Shown piece by piece: positions 1 through 5,988 of a stretch of DNA of 6,358 nt. The position numbers and the translations under genes were made by a program. The notes under the pieces are model-generated. The model had not been told where the DNA came from. It made no database searches and saw nothing but the letters and a program-made list of their open reading frames with translations. The DNA is from JAAFIP01 sp031428975 (GTDB lineage: Bacteria > Pseudomonadota > Gammaproteobacteria > Burkholderiales > Burkholderiaceae_C): assembly GCA_031428975.1 (NCBI GenBank), contig JANOYR010000272.1, positions 1 to 6,358 on the forward strand, read 5' to 3'. Position 1 is the first letter of the stretch. The number at the start of each line of letters is the position of its first letter.

Positions 1-1
1 T

Positions 2-466
2 GTCACCACCCTGCGCCAAGCGCTGCGTGGCTGCAAAATGGTGCCGCTGGGTGCGATGCAATACGTGGTGGTCGCCACCCCAGAGTTTGCCGCCCAGCAC
101 ATGCCCAAGGGGCTCAATGCTTATAATTTTCGTAGCATCCCTTTCATTGCTTTCAACCGAAAGGACGATATGCAGTGCGAGTTTGTGGCGCAGGCGGTGG
201 GGCTCAAGCGGGTGAGTTTGCAGCAGATTTTTGTGCCCAGCAGCGAAGGGCAGGTGCGTGCAGCGCTGGCGGGCTGGGGGGCCAGCGTGGTGCCCGAGCT
301 GCTGGTGCGCAGCGCCCTTGCCAGTGGCGAGCTGGTCAACCTTGCGCCCGAGTTTGCCCTGCCCATTGCCCTGTATTGGCATTGCTGGAATTTGGAGTCC
401 GATGTGCTGGAGACGCTGTCGCAGGCGCTGATTCGCACGGCGGCGAGCGCCTTGTTGCCCGCCTGA
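2..466 (+). CDS. argP: ArgP/IciA-type LysR-family transcriptional regulator, C-terminal part (5' end outside window)
   Basis: The reading frame is open from the first complete codon at 2 to TGA at 464-466, giving 154 residues with no start in view. The ATG at 38 is internal. The sequence resembles the effector-binding half of ArgP (LysG/IciA): a GAMQYVVVATPEFA stretch, then a FNRKDDMQ segment, a GWGASVVPELLV segment, SGELVNLAP, and YWHCWNLES near the end. These match, in order, the E. coli ArgP segments around LGALDYLFCATPAFA, DHLDDM, SGELIDLTP and LYWHRF, as I recall them. ArgP regulators (about 300 residues) sense lysine or arginine and control amino-acid exporter and lysine-synthesis genes. 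The N-terminal winged helix-turn-helix lies left of the window. The usual exporter neighbour (lysE/argO) is not visible. Family assignment is firm; the target genes here are inferred only. Confidence 0.85.
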   Translation, partial: VTTLRQALRGCKMVPLGAMQYVVVATPEFAAQHMPKGLNAYNFRSIPFIAFNRKDDMQCEFVAQAVGLKRVSLQQIFVPSSEGQVRAALAGWGASVVPELLVRSALASGELVNLAPEFALPIALYWHCWNLESDVLETLSQALIRTAASALLPA

Positions 467-469
467 GAG
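465..469 (+). promoter_or_regulatory. Weak Shine-Dalgarno for the PhoD gene
   Basis: GAGAG at 465-469 lies 5 bases before the GTG at 475 and overlaps the argP stop codon. It is the main reason for preferring GTG 475 over the later GTG 481 or ATG 514. It is short, so the choice stays tentative. Confidence 0.4.
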
Positions 470-474
470 CCGCC

Positions 475-2073
475 GTGCTAGTGCGCCGCCAGCTCCACAC
501 CGCCGCTTTGGGCATGGCCTTGCTGGCCTTGCAACGCGCCGCCAGCCCGGTGGCCTTGGCGCAAAGCGCAGCGCCCCTGAGGTTGCAAAATGACCCTTTT
601 GCACTCGGTGTGGCCAGCGGTATGCCGCGCCCCGACTCGGTGCTGCTGTGGACACGGCTTGTCGGCGATTTTTTAGACAATTGTGAACAATGTCACCGTG
701 AAAAAGTCATAGTGCGCTATGAAATTTATACCGACAGTGGGCTAAAAACCCTTTGGCGCAAAGGCCAAGTGCTGGCCCAACGCGCCGCCGCCTTCAGCGT
801 ACACCTGCATGTCGAGGGCCTGCAAGCGGGGCGCAGCTATTGGTACAGGTTTATGGTGGGCGACGCGGCCAGCCCAGTTGGCCGCACCCGCACCGCGCCA
901 GCGCCTGACGCGCCAGTGGCATCGCTGCGCATCGCGCTGGCATCTTGCCAAAATTTTGAGCAGGGCTATTACGTGGCGCACCGCGAGATCGCCCAGCAAG
1001 ACCTGGATGCGGTCGTCTTTGTGGGCGACTATATTTACGAGGGACTGTCGTCACGCGCCCACTTAGTGGCCTCTGAGCGCCGCCACGCAATGCCGCAAAA
1101 CGGCCGCGCCTGCACCACATTGACCGACTACCGCGCCCGCCATGCCCAATACAAAGGGGATCTTGATCTGCAAGCGGCCCATGCGGCGCATCCGTGGATC
1201 ATGACTTGGGACGACCACGAGGTCAGCAACGACTATGCCAACGATTTGGACCAAGCCTTTACCAGCCCCGAGGTGTTTTTGACGCGCCGTGCCGCTGCCT
1301 ACCAAGCCTATTTTGAGCACATGCCCCTCTTGATACCTCCGCAGGGCAGCACCATGCGCATCCATGACCGCTTTGCTTGGGGGCAATTGGCCGATATTTG
1401 GACGCTTGATTGCCGCCAATACCGCAGCCACCATGCCTGCCCAGATGCCATCAAGGGCGGTGGCCGCGTGGTGATTGGCTGCGACGCGCTGGCCGACGAG
1501 TCTCGCACCATGCTGGGCCATGCGCAAGAAGCGTGGCTCACGCAGGGCTTGCGCAGCAGCCAACGGCGCTGGAAGTTGCTGGCGCAGTCCACGCTGGTGG
1601 CCTCCAACGGTGCCAACACCCCGTTTGGCCGCACCAGTTTCACCGATGGCTGGGACGGCTACCCCATGGCCCGCCAGCGCTTACTTCGCTCGATTGCGGG
1701 CGAGCCCAGCGCGGGACAGCCCGCCCTAGACAATGTCGTGTTGCTAGGCGGCGACATTCACCAAAACGTGGCGGCAAACCTGCGCCTTGTGCCCAACGAC
1801 GAGATGTCGCCTGTCGTGGCCAGCGAGTTTGTTAGCACGTCGGTGAGCACGCGCGGCTTATCCAGCAGTGTTGCGCAGGCCATGTTGTCCAACAACAGCG
1901 ACTTGTTGCATCTGCGCAGCGACCAACGTGGCTACGCGCTAATTGACTGCAATGCGCAAACGCTCCGCTGCACGTTTCGCAGCACGCCGCACCCCGCTTT
2001 GGCGCATGCAGTGCTCGCAACGCAGGCGGCATACACCGTAGCCGCAGGCCGTGCAGGTATACAAAAGGCCTAG
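475..2073 (+). CDS. phoD: PhoD-family alkaline phosphatase/phosphodiesterase, exported
   Basis: Predicted PhoD-type metallophosphatase of 532 residues that would release phosphate from phosphate esters outside the cytoplasm. From GTG 475 the N-terminus reads VLVRRQLHTAALGMALLAL and ends in an ALA-Q type cleavage site near residue 29. This is a plausible but weak twin-arginine signal, and PhoD proteins are classic Tat substrates. A PhoD N-terminal domain follows (DPFALGVASG, VLLWTRL, YWYRF). The metallophosphatase core has ASCQN (Cys158), GDYIYEG (Asp185, Tyr186, Tyr188), TWDDHEVSNDY (Asp246, Asp247, His248), DCRQYRS, and GGDIHQN (Asp427, His429). These are the expected metal-ligand regions, so it should be active. 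The frame is open back to 175, but that part overlaps argP and is not convincing. Alternative starts are GTG 481 and ATG 514; the latter would destroy the signal peptide. Oddities: a CEQCH motif at residues 70-74, in a locally AT-rich stretch, and many cysteines. The 8-base gap after argP suggests possible co-transcription. No phosphate-box promoter is evident. Confidence 0.92.
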   Translation: MLVRRQLHTAALGMALLALQRAASPVALAQSAAPLRLQNDPFALGVASGMPRPDSVLLWTRLVGDFLDNCEQCHREKVIVRYEIYTDSGLKTLWRKGQVLAQRAAAFSVHLHVEGLQAGRSYWYRFMVGDAASPVGRTRTAPAPDAPVASLRIALASCQNFEQGYYVAHREIAQQDLDAVVFVGDYIYEGLSSRAHLVASERRHAMPQNGRACTTLTDYRARHAQYKGDLDLQAAHAAHPWIMTWDDHEVSNDYANDLDQAFTSPEVFLTRRAAAYQAYFEHMPLLIPPQGSTMRIHDRFAWGQLADIWTLDCRQYRSHHACPDAIKGGGRVVIGCDALADESRTMLGHAQEAWLTQGLRSSQRRWKLLAQSTLVASNGANTPFGRTSFTDGWDGYPMARQRLLRSIAGEPSAGQPALDNVVLLGGDIHQNVAANLRLVPNDEMSPVVASEFVSTSVSTRGLSSSVAQAMLSNNSDLLHLRSDQRGYALIDCNAQTLRCTFRSTPHPALAHAVLATQAAYTVAAGRAGIQKA

Positions 2074-2139
2074 TTATCGCCAACCTAAATACTTCCTGTT
2101 ACATTTAAAGCACCCTTCGTCTCCACCCATCCAAGCGCC

Positions 2140-2793
2140 ATGACAGACCCACTCCAAGACTCTGACAAACTGTTTGCCAATGTACCCCTTTTGCTAGTGG
2201 AGTTGGCTAAAAATGGCCGAATTGAGCGCTACAAAACAGGCGTAGTGGTTGCCCAAGAAGGCCGCAAAGACGACACCTTGCACATCATTTTGGCGGGTCG
2301 CGTGAAAGTTTTTGACAACAACGAGGACGGCCAAGAAATTGTGTATGGCACGTTTGGTGCGGGGCATTACTTTGGTGAAATGACGCTCGATGGCGGTCCG
2401 CGCTCGGCCAGTGTGGCCGCGCTGGAGCCCACCACCTGTTCGGTGCTCAGCCGCGCTGCCGTGCGAGACTATGTGCGCAACCACGGCGACTTTGCGTTTG
2501 AGTTGATCGTGACCTTGATTGGCCGCGTGCGCAACGCCAGCCAAATTGCCCGCGACATGACCTTGGTCAGCGTCTATGGCCGACTGGTTTTGTTCATTTC
2601 TCGCAATGCCAAGCCCCAAACCGACGGTTTGCTAGTAGTCAACGAGTCGCTCACACAGGCCGATATTGCCACCCGCATCGGGTCGTCCCGCGAGATGGTC
2701 AGCCGCATCCTCAAAGACTGGGAGCGCGAGGGTTATATCCGCATCAACCACAAACGCATTGTGGTGCTCAAGCCGCTGCCCGAGCGTCGCTGA
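2140..2793 (+). CDS. Crp/Fnr-family transcriptional regulator
   Basis: 217 residues, the usual length for this family. The N-terminal two thirds is a cyclic-nucleotide-binding-type beta-roll (about residues 12-125). It has GRVKVF (53-58) and a phosphate-cassette-like segment with Gly79-Glu80 and Arg88-Ser89, matching the CRP residues that hold cAMP (Glu72, Arg82, Ser83 in E. coli). The C-terminal winged helix-turn-helix covers about 171-205, with recognition helix SSREMVSRILKDW (182-194). Arg184, Glu185 and Arg189 line up with the E. coli CRP residues that read TGTGA, while Ser188-Arg189 also fits the FNR pattern, so specificity is not settled. There is no N-terminal cysteine cluster, so it is not an oxygen-sensing Fe-S FNR. 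The start is the first ATG in the frame; no good Shine-Dalgarno is seen and the 66-base upstream gap shows no convincing promoter. It ends 9 bases before the DUF1415 gene and probably shares its transcript. Confidence 0.9.
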   Translation: MTDPLQDSDKLFANVPLLLVELAKNGRIERYKTGVVVAQEGRKDDTLHIILAGRVKVFDNNEDGQEIVYGTFGAGHYFGEMTLDGGPRSASVAALEPTTCSVLSRAAVRDYVRNHGDFAFELIVTLIGRVRNASQIARDMTLVSVYGRLVLFISRNAKPQTDGLLVVNESLTQADIATRIGSSREMVSRILKDWEREGYIRINHKRIVVLKPLPERR

Positions 2794-2802
2794 GCGTCAC
2801 CG

Positions 2803-3354
2803 ATGCAAGCCAACCAAGCGCCCATGTCCGATGTAGTGGCCAGTACCCGGCGCTGGCTAGAGCGGGCCGTCATTGGCCTCAATTTATGCCCTTTTGCCAA
2901 AGCCGAGCAGGTGCATGGGCGAATTGCCTATGTGGTGAGCGCGGCAACCAACGAAGCCGCTTTGTTGCACGATTTGGCGCAAGCGGCCAAACACCTCATC
3001 GGGCAAGACCCGCAGCGCACCGAAACCACCCTGCTACTTGCGCCGCACATGTTGCAAGACTTTTTGGATTTCAACGACTTTTTAAGCCAAGCCGATGCGT
3101 TGCTAGAAGACTTGGCGCTAGACGGCATCTTGCAGGTGGCCAGTTTTCATCCGCACTACCAGTTTGCAGGCACACATGCTGACGATATCGACAACTACAG
3201 CAACCGCGCCCCCTACCCCACCCTGCACCTGCTGCGCGAAGCCAGCGTAGAGCGGGCGGTGGCCGCTTTTCCAGAGGCTGAACAGATTTATGAGCGCAAC
3301 ATCGCCACCCTGCGCCAACTCGGCCACGCCGGATGGGCGAAAATGATGGCATGA
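2803..3354 (+). CDS. DUF1415 family protein of unknown function
   Basis: 183 residues, recognised as DUF1415 (PF07209), a proteobacterial family without an established function. Family signatures visible: TRRWLERAVIGLNLCPFAK (residues 15-33, with Cys29 in the LCPF motif), ETTLLLAP, DFLDFNDFL, SFHPHYQFAGT (His116 and His118 region), and NRAPYPTLHLLREAS (from Asn134). The conserved Cys, His, Asp and Arg residues hint at an enzyme or metal site, but this is inference. There is no signal peptide or membrane segment, so it is likely cytoplasmic. ATG 2803 is 9 bases after the Crp/Fnr stop. ATG 2824 (residue 8) is an equally possible start because conserved sequence begins after it. The gene end overlaps the next start in an ATGA arrangement at 3351-3354, implying translational coupling with the methyltransferase. 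Confidence 0.88.
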   Translation: MQANQAPMSDVVASTRRWLERAVIGLNLCPFAKAEQVHGRIAYVVSAATNEAALLHDLAQAAKHLIGQDPQRTETTLLLAPHMLQDFLDFNDFLSQADALLEDLALDGILQVASFHPHYQFAGTHADDIDNYSNRAPYPTLHLLREASVERAVAAFPEAEQIYERNIATLRQLGHAGWAKMMA

Positions 3355-4289
3355 AGCCATTTGCCCCATCCATTGCTCAAACATCGGCCAAGCCCGCCGC
3401 CAAACCACCGCCCAAGGCTGCGCCGCCCAGCAAACACGAGGTGCGCCCCGAGCAGTCCATCGAATTGCTCAAAGCCCTGCACATCCTCACGCGCGACGGC
3501 GCGATGAACCAAGACTCGCGGCGCAAGCTCAAGCAGGTCTACCACTTGTTCAATTTTATCGAACCATTGCTCCTGAAAGTGCAGCAAACTAATCAAGATG
3601 TGTGCGTGGTAGACCATGGTGCAGGCAAGTCATATTTGGGCTTTATCTTGTATGATTTGTTCTTCAAACTGCGCGCCCCGCAGGGCAAAATGGTGGGCGT
3701 AGAAACCCGCGACGAGTTGGTCACGCGGTCGCAAGCCTTGGCGCGCGACTTTGGCTTTAAAGGCATGGAGTTTTTAAACCTCTCGGTAGCGCAAAGCGAA
3801 ACCAGTGCCCAATTGCCCAAGCGCATCGACATCGTCACGGCCCTGCACGCCTGCGACACCGCCACCGACGATGCGATTGCCTTTGGCATTGCCCACCAAG
3901 TGCAACACATGGTGATCGTGCCCTGCTGCCAAGCCGAGGTGGCCGCCACGCTCAAAGCTGAAAAGCCCAAAACCCTCCACAACAACCCCATGGCCGAGCT
4001 CTGGCGCCACCCCCTGCACACCCGCGAGTTTGGCAGCCAACTGACCAATGTGCTGCGCTGCCTACAGCTCGAATCCCATGGCTACCAAGTGACGGTGACG
4101 GAGCTGGTGGGCTGGGAACACAGCATGAAAAATGAGCTGATTATTGCTACGCGCGGGGATGCACGCGGCGCAGTGTCTGCAAGCAAAAGTGCTGCGCGTT
4201 TGGCAGAAGTGCTGTCACAGTTGGGGCTTGATGCCATGCGGCCACGGTTTTTTACGCCGCTGCTAGACACCACCATACCCGCTGCCTGA
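3351..4289 (+). CDS. SAM-dependent methyltransferase (Methyltransf_32-like)
   Basis: 312 residues from ATG 3351, which overlaps the DUF1415 stop by four bases; ATG 3333 in the same frame would add six residues. Residues 12-30 form a Pro/Ala/Lys-rich tail, probably disordered. The Rossmann methyltransferase motif I is VVDHGAGKSYLG (Asp88, Gly90, Gly92). A GVETRDELV segment is the likely motif II acidic residue for the SAM ribose. ALHACDTATDDA (His166, Cys168, Asp169) and VIVPCCQ (Pro191, Cys192, Cys193, Gln194) follow. The HACD and PCC signatures fit the Methyltransf_32 group (PF13679), which includes GSTCD-like and other poorly characterised methyltransferases, several suspected to act on RNA. 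The substrate here is unknown. The fold call is firm; the subfamily call is from motif memory. It is probably cytoplasmic and co-expressed with DUF1415. No clear terminator follows. Confidence 0.85.
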   Translation: MKPFAPSIAQTSAKPAAKPPPKAAPPSKHEVRPEQSIELLKALHILTRDGAMNQDSRRKLKQVYHLFNFIEPLLLKVQQTNQDVCVVDHGAGKSYLGFILYDLFFKLRAPQGKMVGVETRDELVTRSQALARDFGFKGMEFLNLSVAQSETSAQLPKRIDIVTALHACDTATDDAIAFGIAHQVQHMVIVPCCQAEVAATLKAEKPKTLHNNPMAELWRHPLHTREFGSQLTNVLRCLQLESHGYQVTVTELVGWEHSMKNELIIATRGDARGAVSASKSAARLAEVLSQLGLDAMRPRFFTPLLDTTIPAA

Positions 4290-4545
4290 GCCCGTTATTT
4301 CAGCACCAACGCCAATGTGTTCGAGCAGTTCAAAGCGGCGGTGCAGGTGCGCTCCGAGAACATGCAGTGCCACATGGTGGCCAGGGGTTTGACTATTAAC
4401 TGAAAATCCGAGCCGCCAACATGAACGCCTACCGTGAATTTACAGGCACCGCGCTGTGGCAGCTGCCTAGCGTCCGCGAGACGGGTATCTATGCGGCAAT
4501 ACGAAAGAGGTAAAGAACACGACCACGCTTGCGTTGTGAAAAAGC
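4290..4545. other. Gene-free stretch with possible gene remnants
   Basis: About 256 bases between the convergent methyltransferase and Lrp-type genes. In the methyltransferase frame the sequence stays open after its stop (4293-4403), reading YFSTNANVFEQFKAAVQ then MVARGLTIN, with coding-like codon use but no start of its own. A second short frame from ATG 4421 to TAA 4511-4513 encodes 30 residues beginning MNAYREFTGTALWQ. I do not recognise either. They could be decayed pieces of a lost gene or chance. No strong hairpin-plus-T terminator was seen for either flanking gene; a 10-base dyad at 4525-4534 has only a 2-base loop. Confidence 0.4.
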
Positions 4546-4965
4546 CTATCGGTAGGTCGCCAAGTGGATGTTGGTCTCGGTACTGCGGATACCGCTGATC
4601 AGCCGGATACGCTCCAGCACATCGGACAACTCTTGCATCGACGAAGCTTCGATTTCAGCCAACAAATCCCAGCGGCCATTGGTGTCGTGCAGCGCTACCA
4701 CACTGGGCTCGCCTAGTAAACTTGCAATCACCTGGCGCGTGGTGTTGCCCTCGATCAGTACGCCCGTCCAGGCCTTGATGTGCTCGGGCTTAGCCTCGGG
4801 GCGCAGCTTGATGGTGTAGCCCACGATGACCTGGCTGTCTTCGAGCTTGCGCAGCCGGTTGTTGACAGTGCCGCGCGAGACGCCCAGCTTGTGTGCGAGG
4901 TCGGCGATGTTCATGCGGGCGTTTTGCCGCAAGAGGCTGATCAGTTGCTGGTTGGTGTCGTCCAT
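4546..4965 (-). CDS. Lrp/AsnC-family transcriptional regulator
   Basis: 139 residues, slightly shorter than the usual 150-165. Residues 1-60 form the N-terminal winged helix-turn-helix: DDTNQQLISLLRQNARMN, then IADLAHKLGVSRGTVNNRLRKLE with the recognition helix at about 30-41. Residues 65-139 form the RAM ligand-binding/oligomer domain, with the characteristic TNGRWDLLAEIE stretch (Gly97, Trp99, Asp100) and a C-terminal SGIRSTETNIHLATYR strand. Such proteins are usually octamers or dimers that sense amino acids and control neighbouring metabolic genes and themselves. The start is the only ATG in this frame at the domain boundary. There is no Shine-Dalgarno; a palindromic box ends 2 bases upstream, so autoregulation is likely. 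The divergent side now holds a transposase remnant rather than a metabolic gene, so the original target is unknown. Confidence 0.92.
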   Translation of the reverse strand: MDDTNQQLISLLRQNARMNIADLAHKLGVSRGTVNNRLRKLEDSQVIVGYTIKLRPEAKPEHIKAWTGVLIEGNTTRQVIASLLGEPSVVALHDTNGRWDLLAEIEASSMQELSDVLERIRLISGIRSTETNIHLATYR

Positions 4966-4967
4966 GG

Positions 4968-5001
4968 TGACATTTTGTCATTCAATGCTGCCATTTTGTC
5001 A
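4968..5001. promoter_or_regulatory. Tandem operator-like boxes upstream of the Lrp-type gene
   Basis: Two 13-base boxes, TGACATTTTGTCA at 4968-4980 and TGCCATTTTGTCA at 4989-5001, differ at one base. Their starts are 21 bases apart, two helical turns. The first is a perfect dyad around TTT (TGACA/TGTCA). The near box lies against the regulator's start codon and the far box overlaps the -35 of the divergent promoter. This arrangement is expected for an Lrp/AsnC protein that represses itself and regulates the divergent gene. The sites are seen directly; binding by this regulator is inferred. Confidence 0.6.
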
Positions 5002-5025
5002 AATAAATAACCAATATGGTATATT
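4996..5025 (+). promoter_or_regulatory. Sigma70-like promoter facing away from the Lrp-type gene
   Basis: TTGTCA at 4996-5001 and TATATT at 5020-5025 each match five of six consensus bases, with an 18-base spacer in an AT-rich island. Transcription would begin near 5032 and run into the transposase remnant. The -35 lies inside the far 13-base box. This is probably the ancestral promoter of the gene once paired with the regulator. Confidence 0.5.
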
Positions 5026-5052
5026 TTTGGCGACTTACTTTGCCATGCAAGG

Positions 5053-5799
5053 CTGCTGGGCTACAAACACAGCGGCTTCTCGGTGGACACCAGCGTGCGC
5101 ATCGAAGCGCACGACCGTGCAGGCCTGGAGCGACTGCTGCGCTACTGCGCCCGTCCTGCGTTTTCTATGGAGCGGCTGCGCAAAGCAGGTAAGGACTTGG
5201 TCTACCGCTGCGCCAAGCAGCACAGCGAACCGGCATCCGAGAAGCGCGGAGTCAAAGTGGACGAGCTGATACTGACGCCGCTGGAGCTGATCGAGCGCAT
5301 TGCAGCCTTGGTGCCACCGCCGCGCACGCACCGCCATCGCTACTACGGCGCGCTGGCACCGAACTCGCCGTTCAGGACTGCGGTGATAGCACTAGCGCAG
5401 GCCGCACCTTCGCAACCGGTCAAGGTGCCAGCCGAGCCAGCCACTGCGGGATGCGATGTGCCAACCCAGAGCGAACCTGCGCCGCCTATGCGCTCACAGG
5501 CGCACTACCTGTGGGCGGTGCTGATCGCCCGTATCTACGAGGTTTTCCCGCTGCTATGCCCACTGTGCGGCGGGCAAATGCGCATCATCGCTTTCATCAC
5601 GCACAGTGCCGATATACGGCAGATGCTCGATCACATCGGGGTGCAGTCTGAACCGCCCAACATCGCACCAGCGCGTGGACCGCCGATGTGGGAGGACTGT
5701 GACGCGCAGGTGGGTGAGGGTGCCCAAGTCTAACCAGACTGGGATCTGGCGGCGCAACCGGCAGCGGACTACGAGGTCGATCAGCGCATCAATTGGTGA
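5053..5799 (+). pseudogene. IS91-family transposase, 5'-truncated and with an internal stop
   Basis: One frame from 5053 reads LLGYKHSGFSVD, IEAHDRAGLERLLRYCARP (tyrosine codon 5143-5145), LVYRCAKQHSEP, LTPLELIERIAALVPPPR, HRHRYYGALAPNSP, YLWAVLIARIYEVFPLLCP, LCGGQMRIIAFITH, and APARGPPMWEDCDAQV. This is the C-terminal half of Y1/Y2 rolling-circle (HUH) transposases of the IS91/ISCR type. A TAA at 5731-5733 interrupts it, but the same frame continues as PDWDLAAQPAADYEVDQRINW to TGA 5797-5799, the family's normal ending as I recall it. So the TAA looks like a nonsense mutation rather than the true end. The N-terminal zinc-finger domain and HUH histidines are missing and no proper start exists; the GTG at 5083 is internal. 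The retained RYCARP corresponds to the catalytic-tyrosine region (YLGRY in IS91, from memory). The CPLC pair at 5557-5568 may bind zinc. The enzyme should be inactive. Confidence 0.85.
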
Positions 5800-5830
5800 G
5801 TGGTTCAAATAGCGGCGCAGGCTCAAAACC

Positions 5831-5859
5831 AATGGGCGGCTGCGGCCTCACCATTTTTT
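5831..5859 (+). terminator. Weak terminator-like hairpin with T tract
   Basis: AATGG at 5831-5835 can pair with CCATT at 5851-5855 around a GC-rich 15-base loop, with six T residues at 5854-5859. The stem is short and the T run overlaps it, so this is a marginal candidate for stopping transcription from the outward promoter. It may simply be part of the IS end. Confidence 0.2.
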
Positions 5860-5877
5860 CCAAAGCGTTGGCTGCGA

Positions 5878-5889
5878 CCGTTCAAACGG
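5878..5889. repeat. Short perfect dyad near the presumed IS end
   Basis: CCGTT at 5878-5882 and AACGG at 5885-5889 form inverted arms around CA, and the left arm contains GTTC (5880-5883), a tetranucleotide associated with IS91-type insertion ends. Possible end signal of the element; too short to be conclusive. Confidence 0.25.
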
Positions 5890-5988
5890 CAGAGATCAGT
5901 GACTTTTGAGTGCCCCAAATCCGTGCCATACTTGGTCTCGTGCGATTGAATTTCCTATCCGTAGCTTCATCAAAGTTCCTTCAAGTGC

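Larger units (their letters stand above)
5045..5895 (+). mobile_element. Decayed IS91-family insertion sequence remnant (approximate limits)
   Basis: The region holds the 3' part of an IS91-like transposase followed by about 100 non-coding bases that differ in character from the flanks. The left limit is set by where transposase similarity fades, about 5045-5053, just after the AT-rich promoter. The right limit is uncertain: sequence after the transposase stop includes a GC-rich stretch (5831-5850), a T tract and a dyad at 5878-5889, which may belong to the element's replication-end region. IS91 elements move by rolling-circle replication, have no terminal inverted repeats and make no target duplication, so exact ends cannot be read here. 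With the transposase broken, the copy should be immobile. Confidence 0.6.

Noticed and set aside
175..474. Upstream extension of the PhoD reading frame through argP
   Set aside because: It overlaps the argP coding sequence in another frame and is Ala/Arg/Gly-rich in the way of a GC-rich shadow frame. The export signal begins only at about 475.
1063..1835. Long open frames on both strands inside phoD (minus 1063-1563, plus 1410-1835)
   Set aside because: They overlap well-conserved PhoD motifs in the true frame and show no recognisable domains. Typical shadows of GC-rich coding DNA.
2140..2793. Oxygen-sensing FNR identity for the Crp/Fnr regulator
   Set aside because: The N-terminal cysteine cluster needed for a 4Fe-4S centre is absent, and the cyclic-nucleotide pocket arginine and serine are present.
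4525..4534. ACGC-TT-GCGT dyad as a terminator of the Lrp-type gene
   Set aside because: The stem is four pairs with a two-base loop and no T tract in the right place.
4826..5269. Plus-strand frame running from inside the Lrp-type gene into the transposase remnant
   Set aside because: It is antisense to the regulator and out of frame with the transposase. It only spans the junction by chance.
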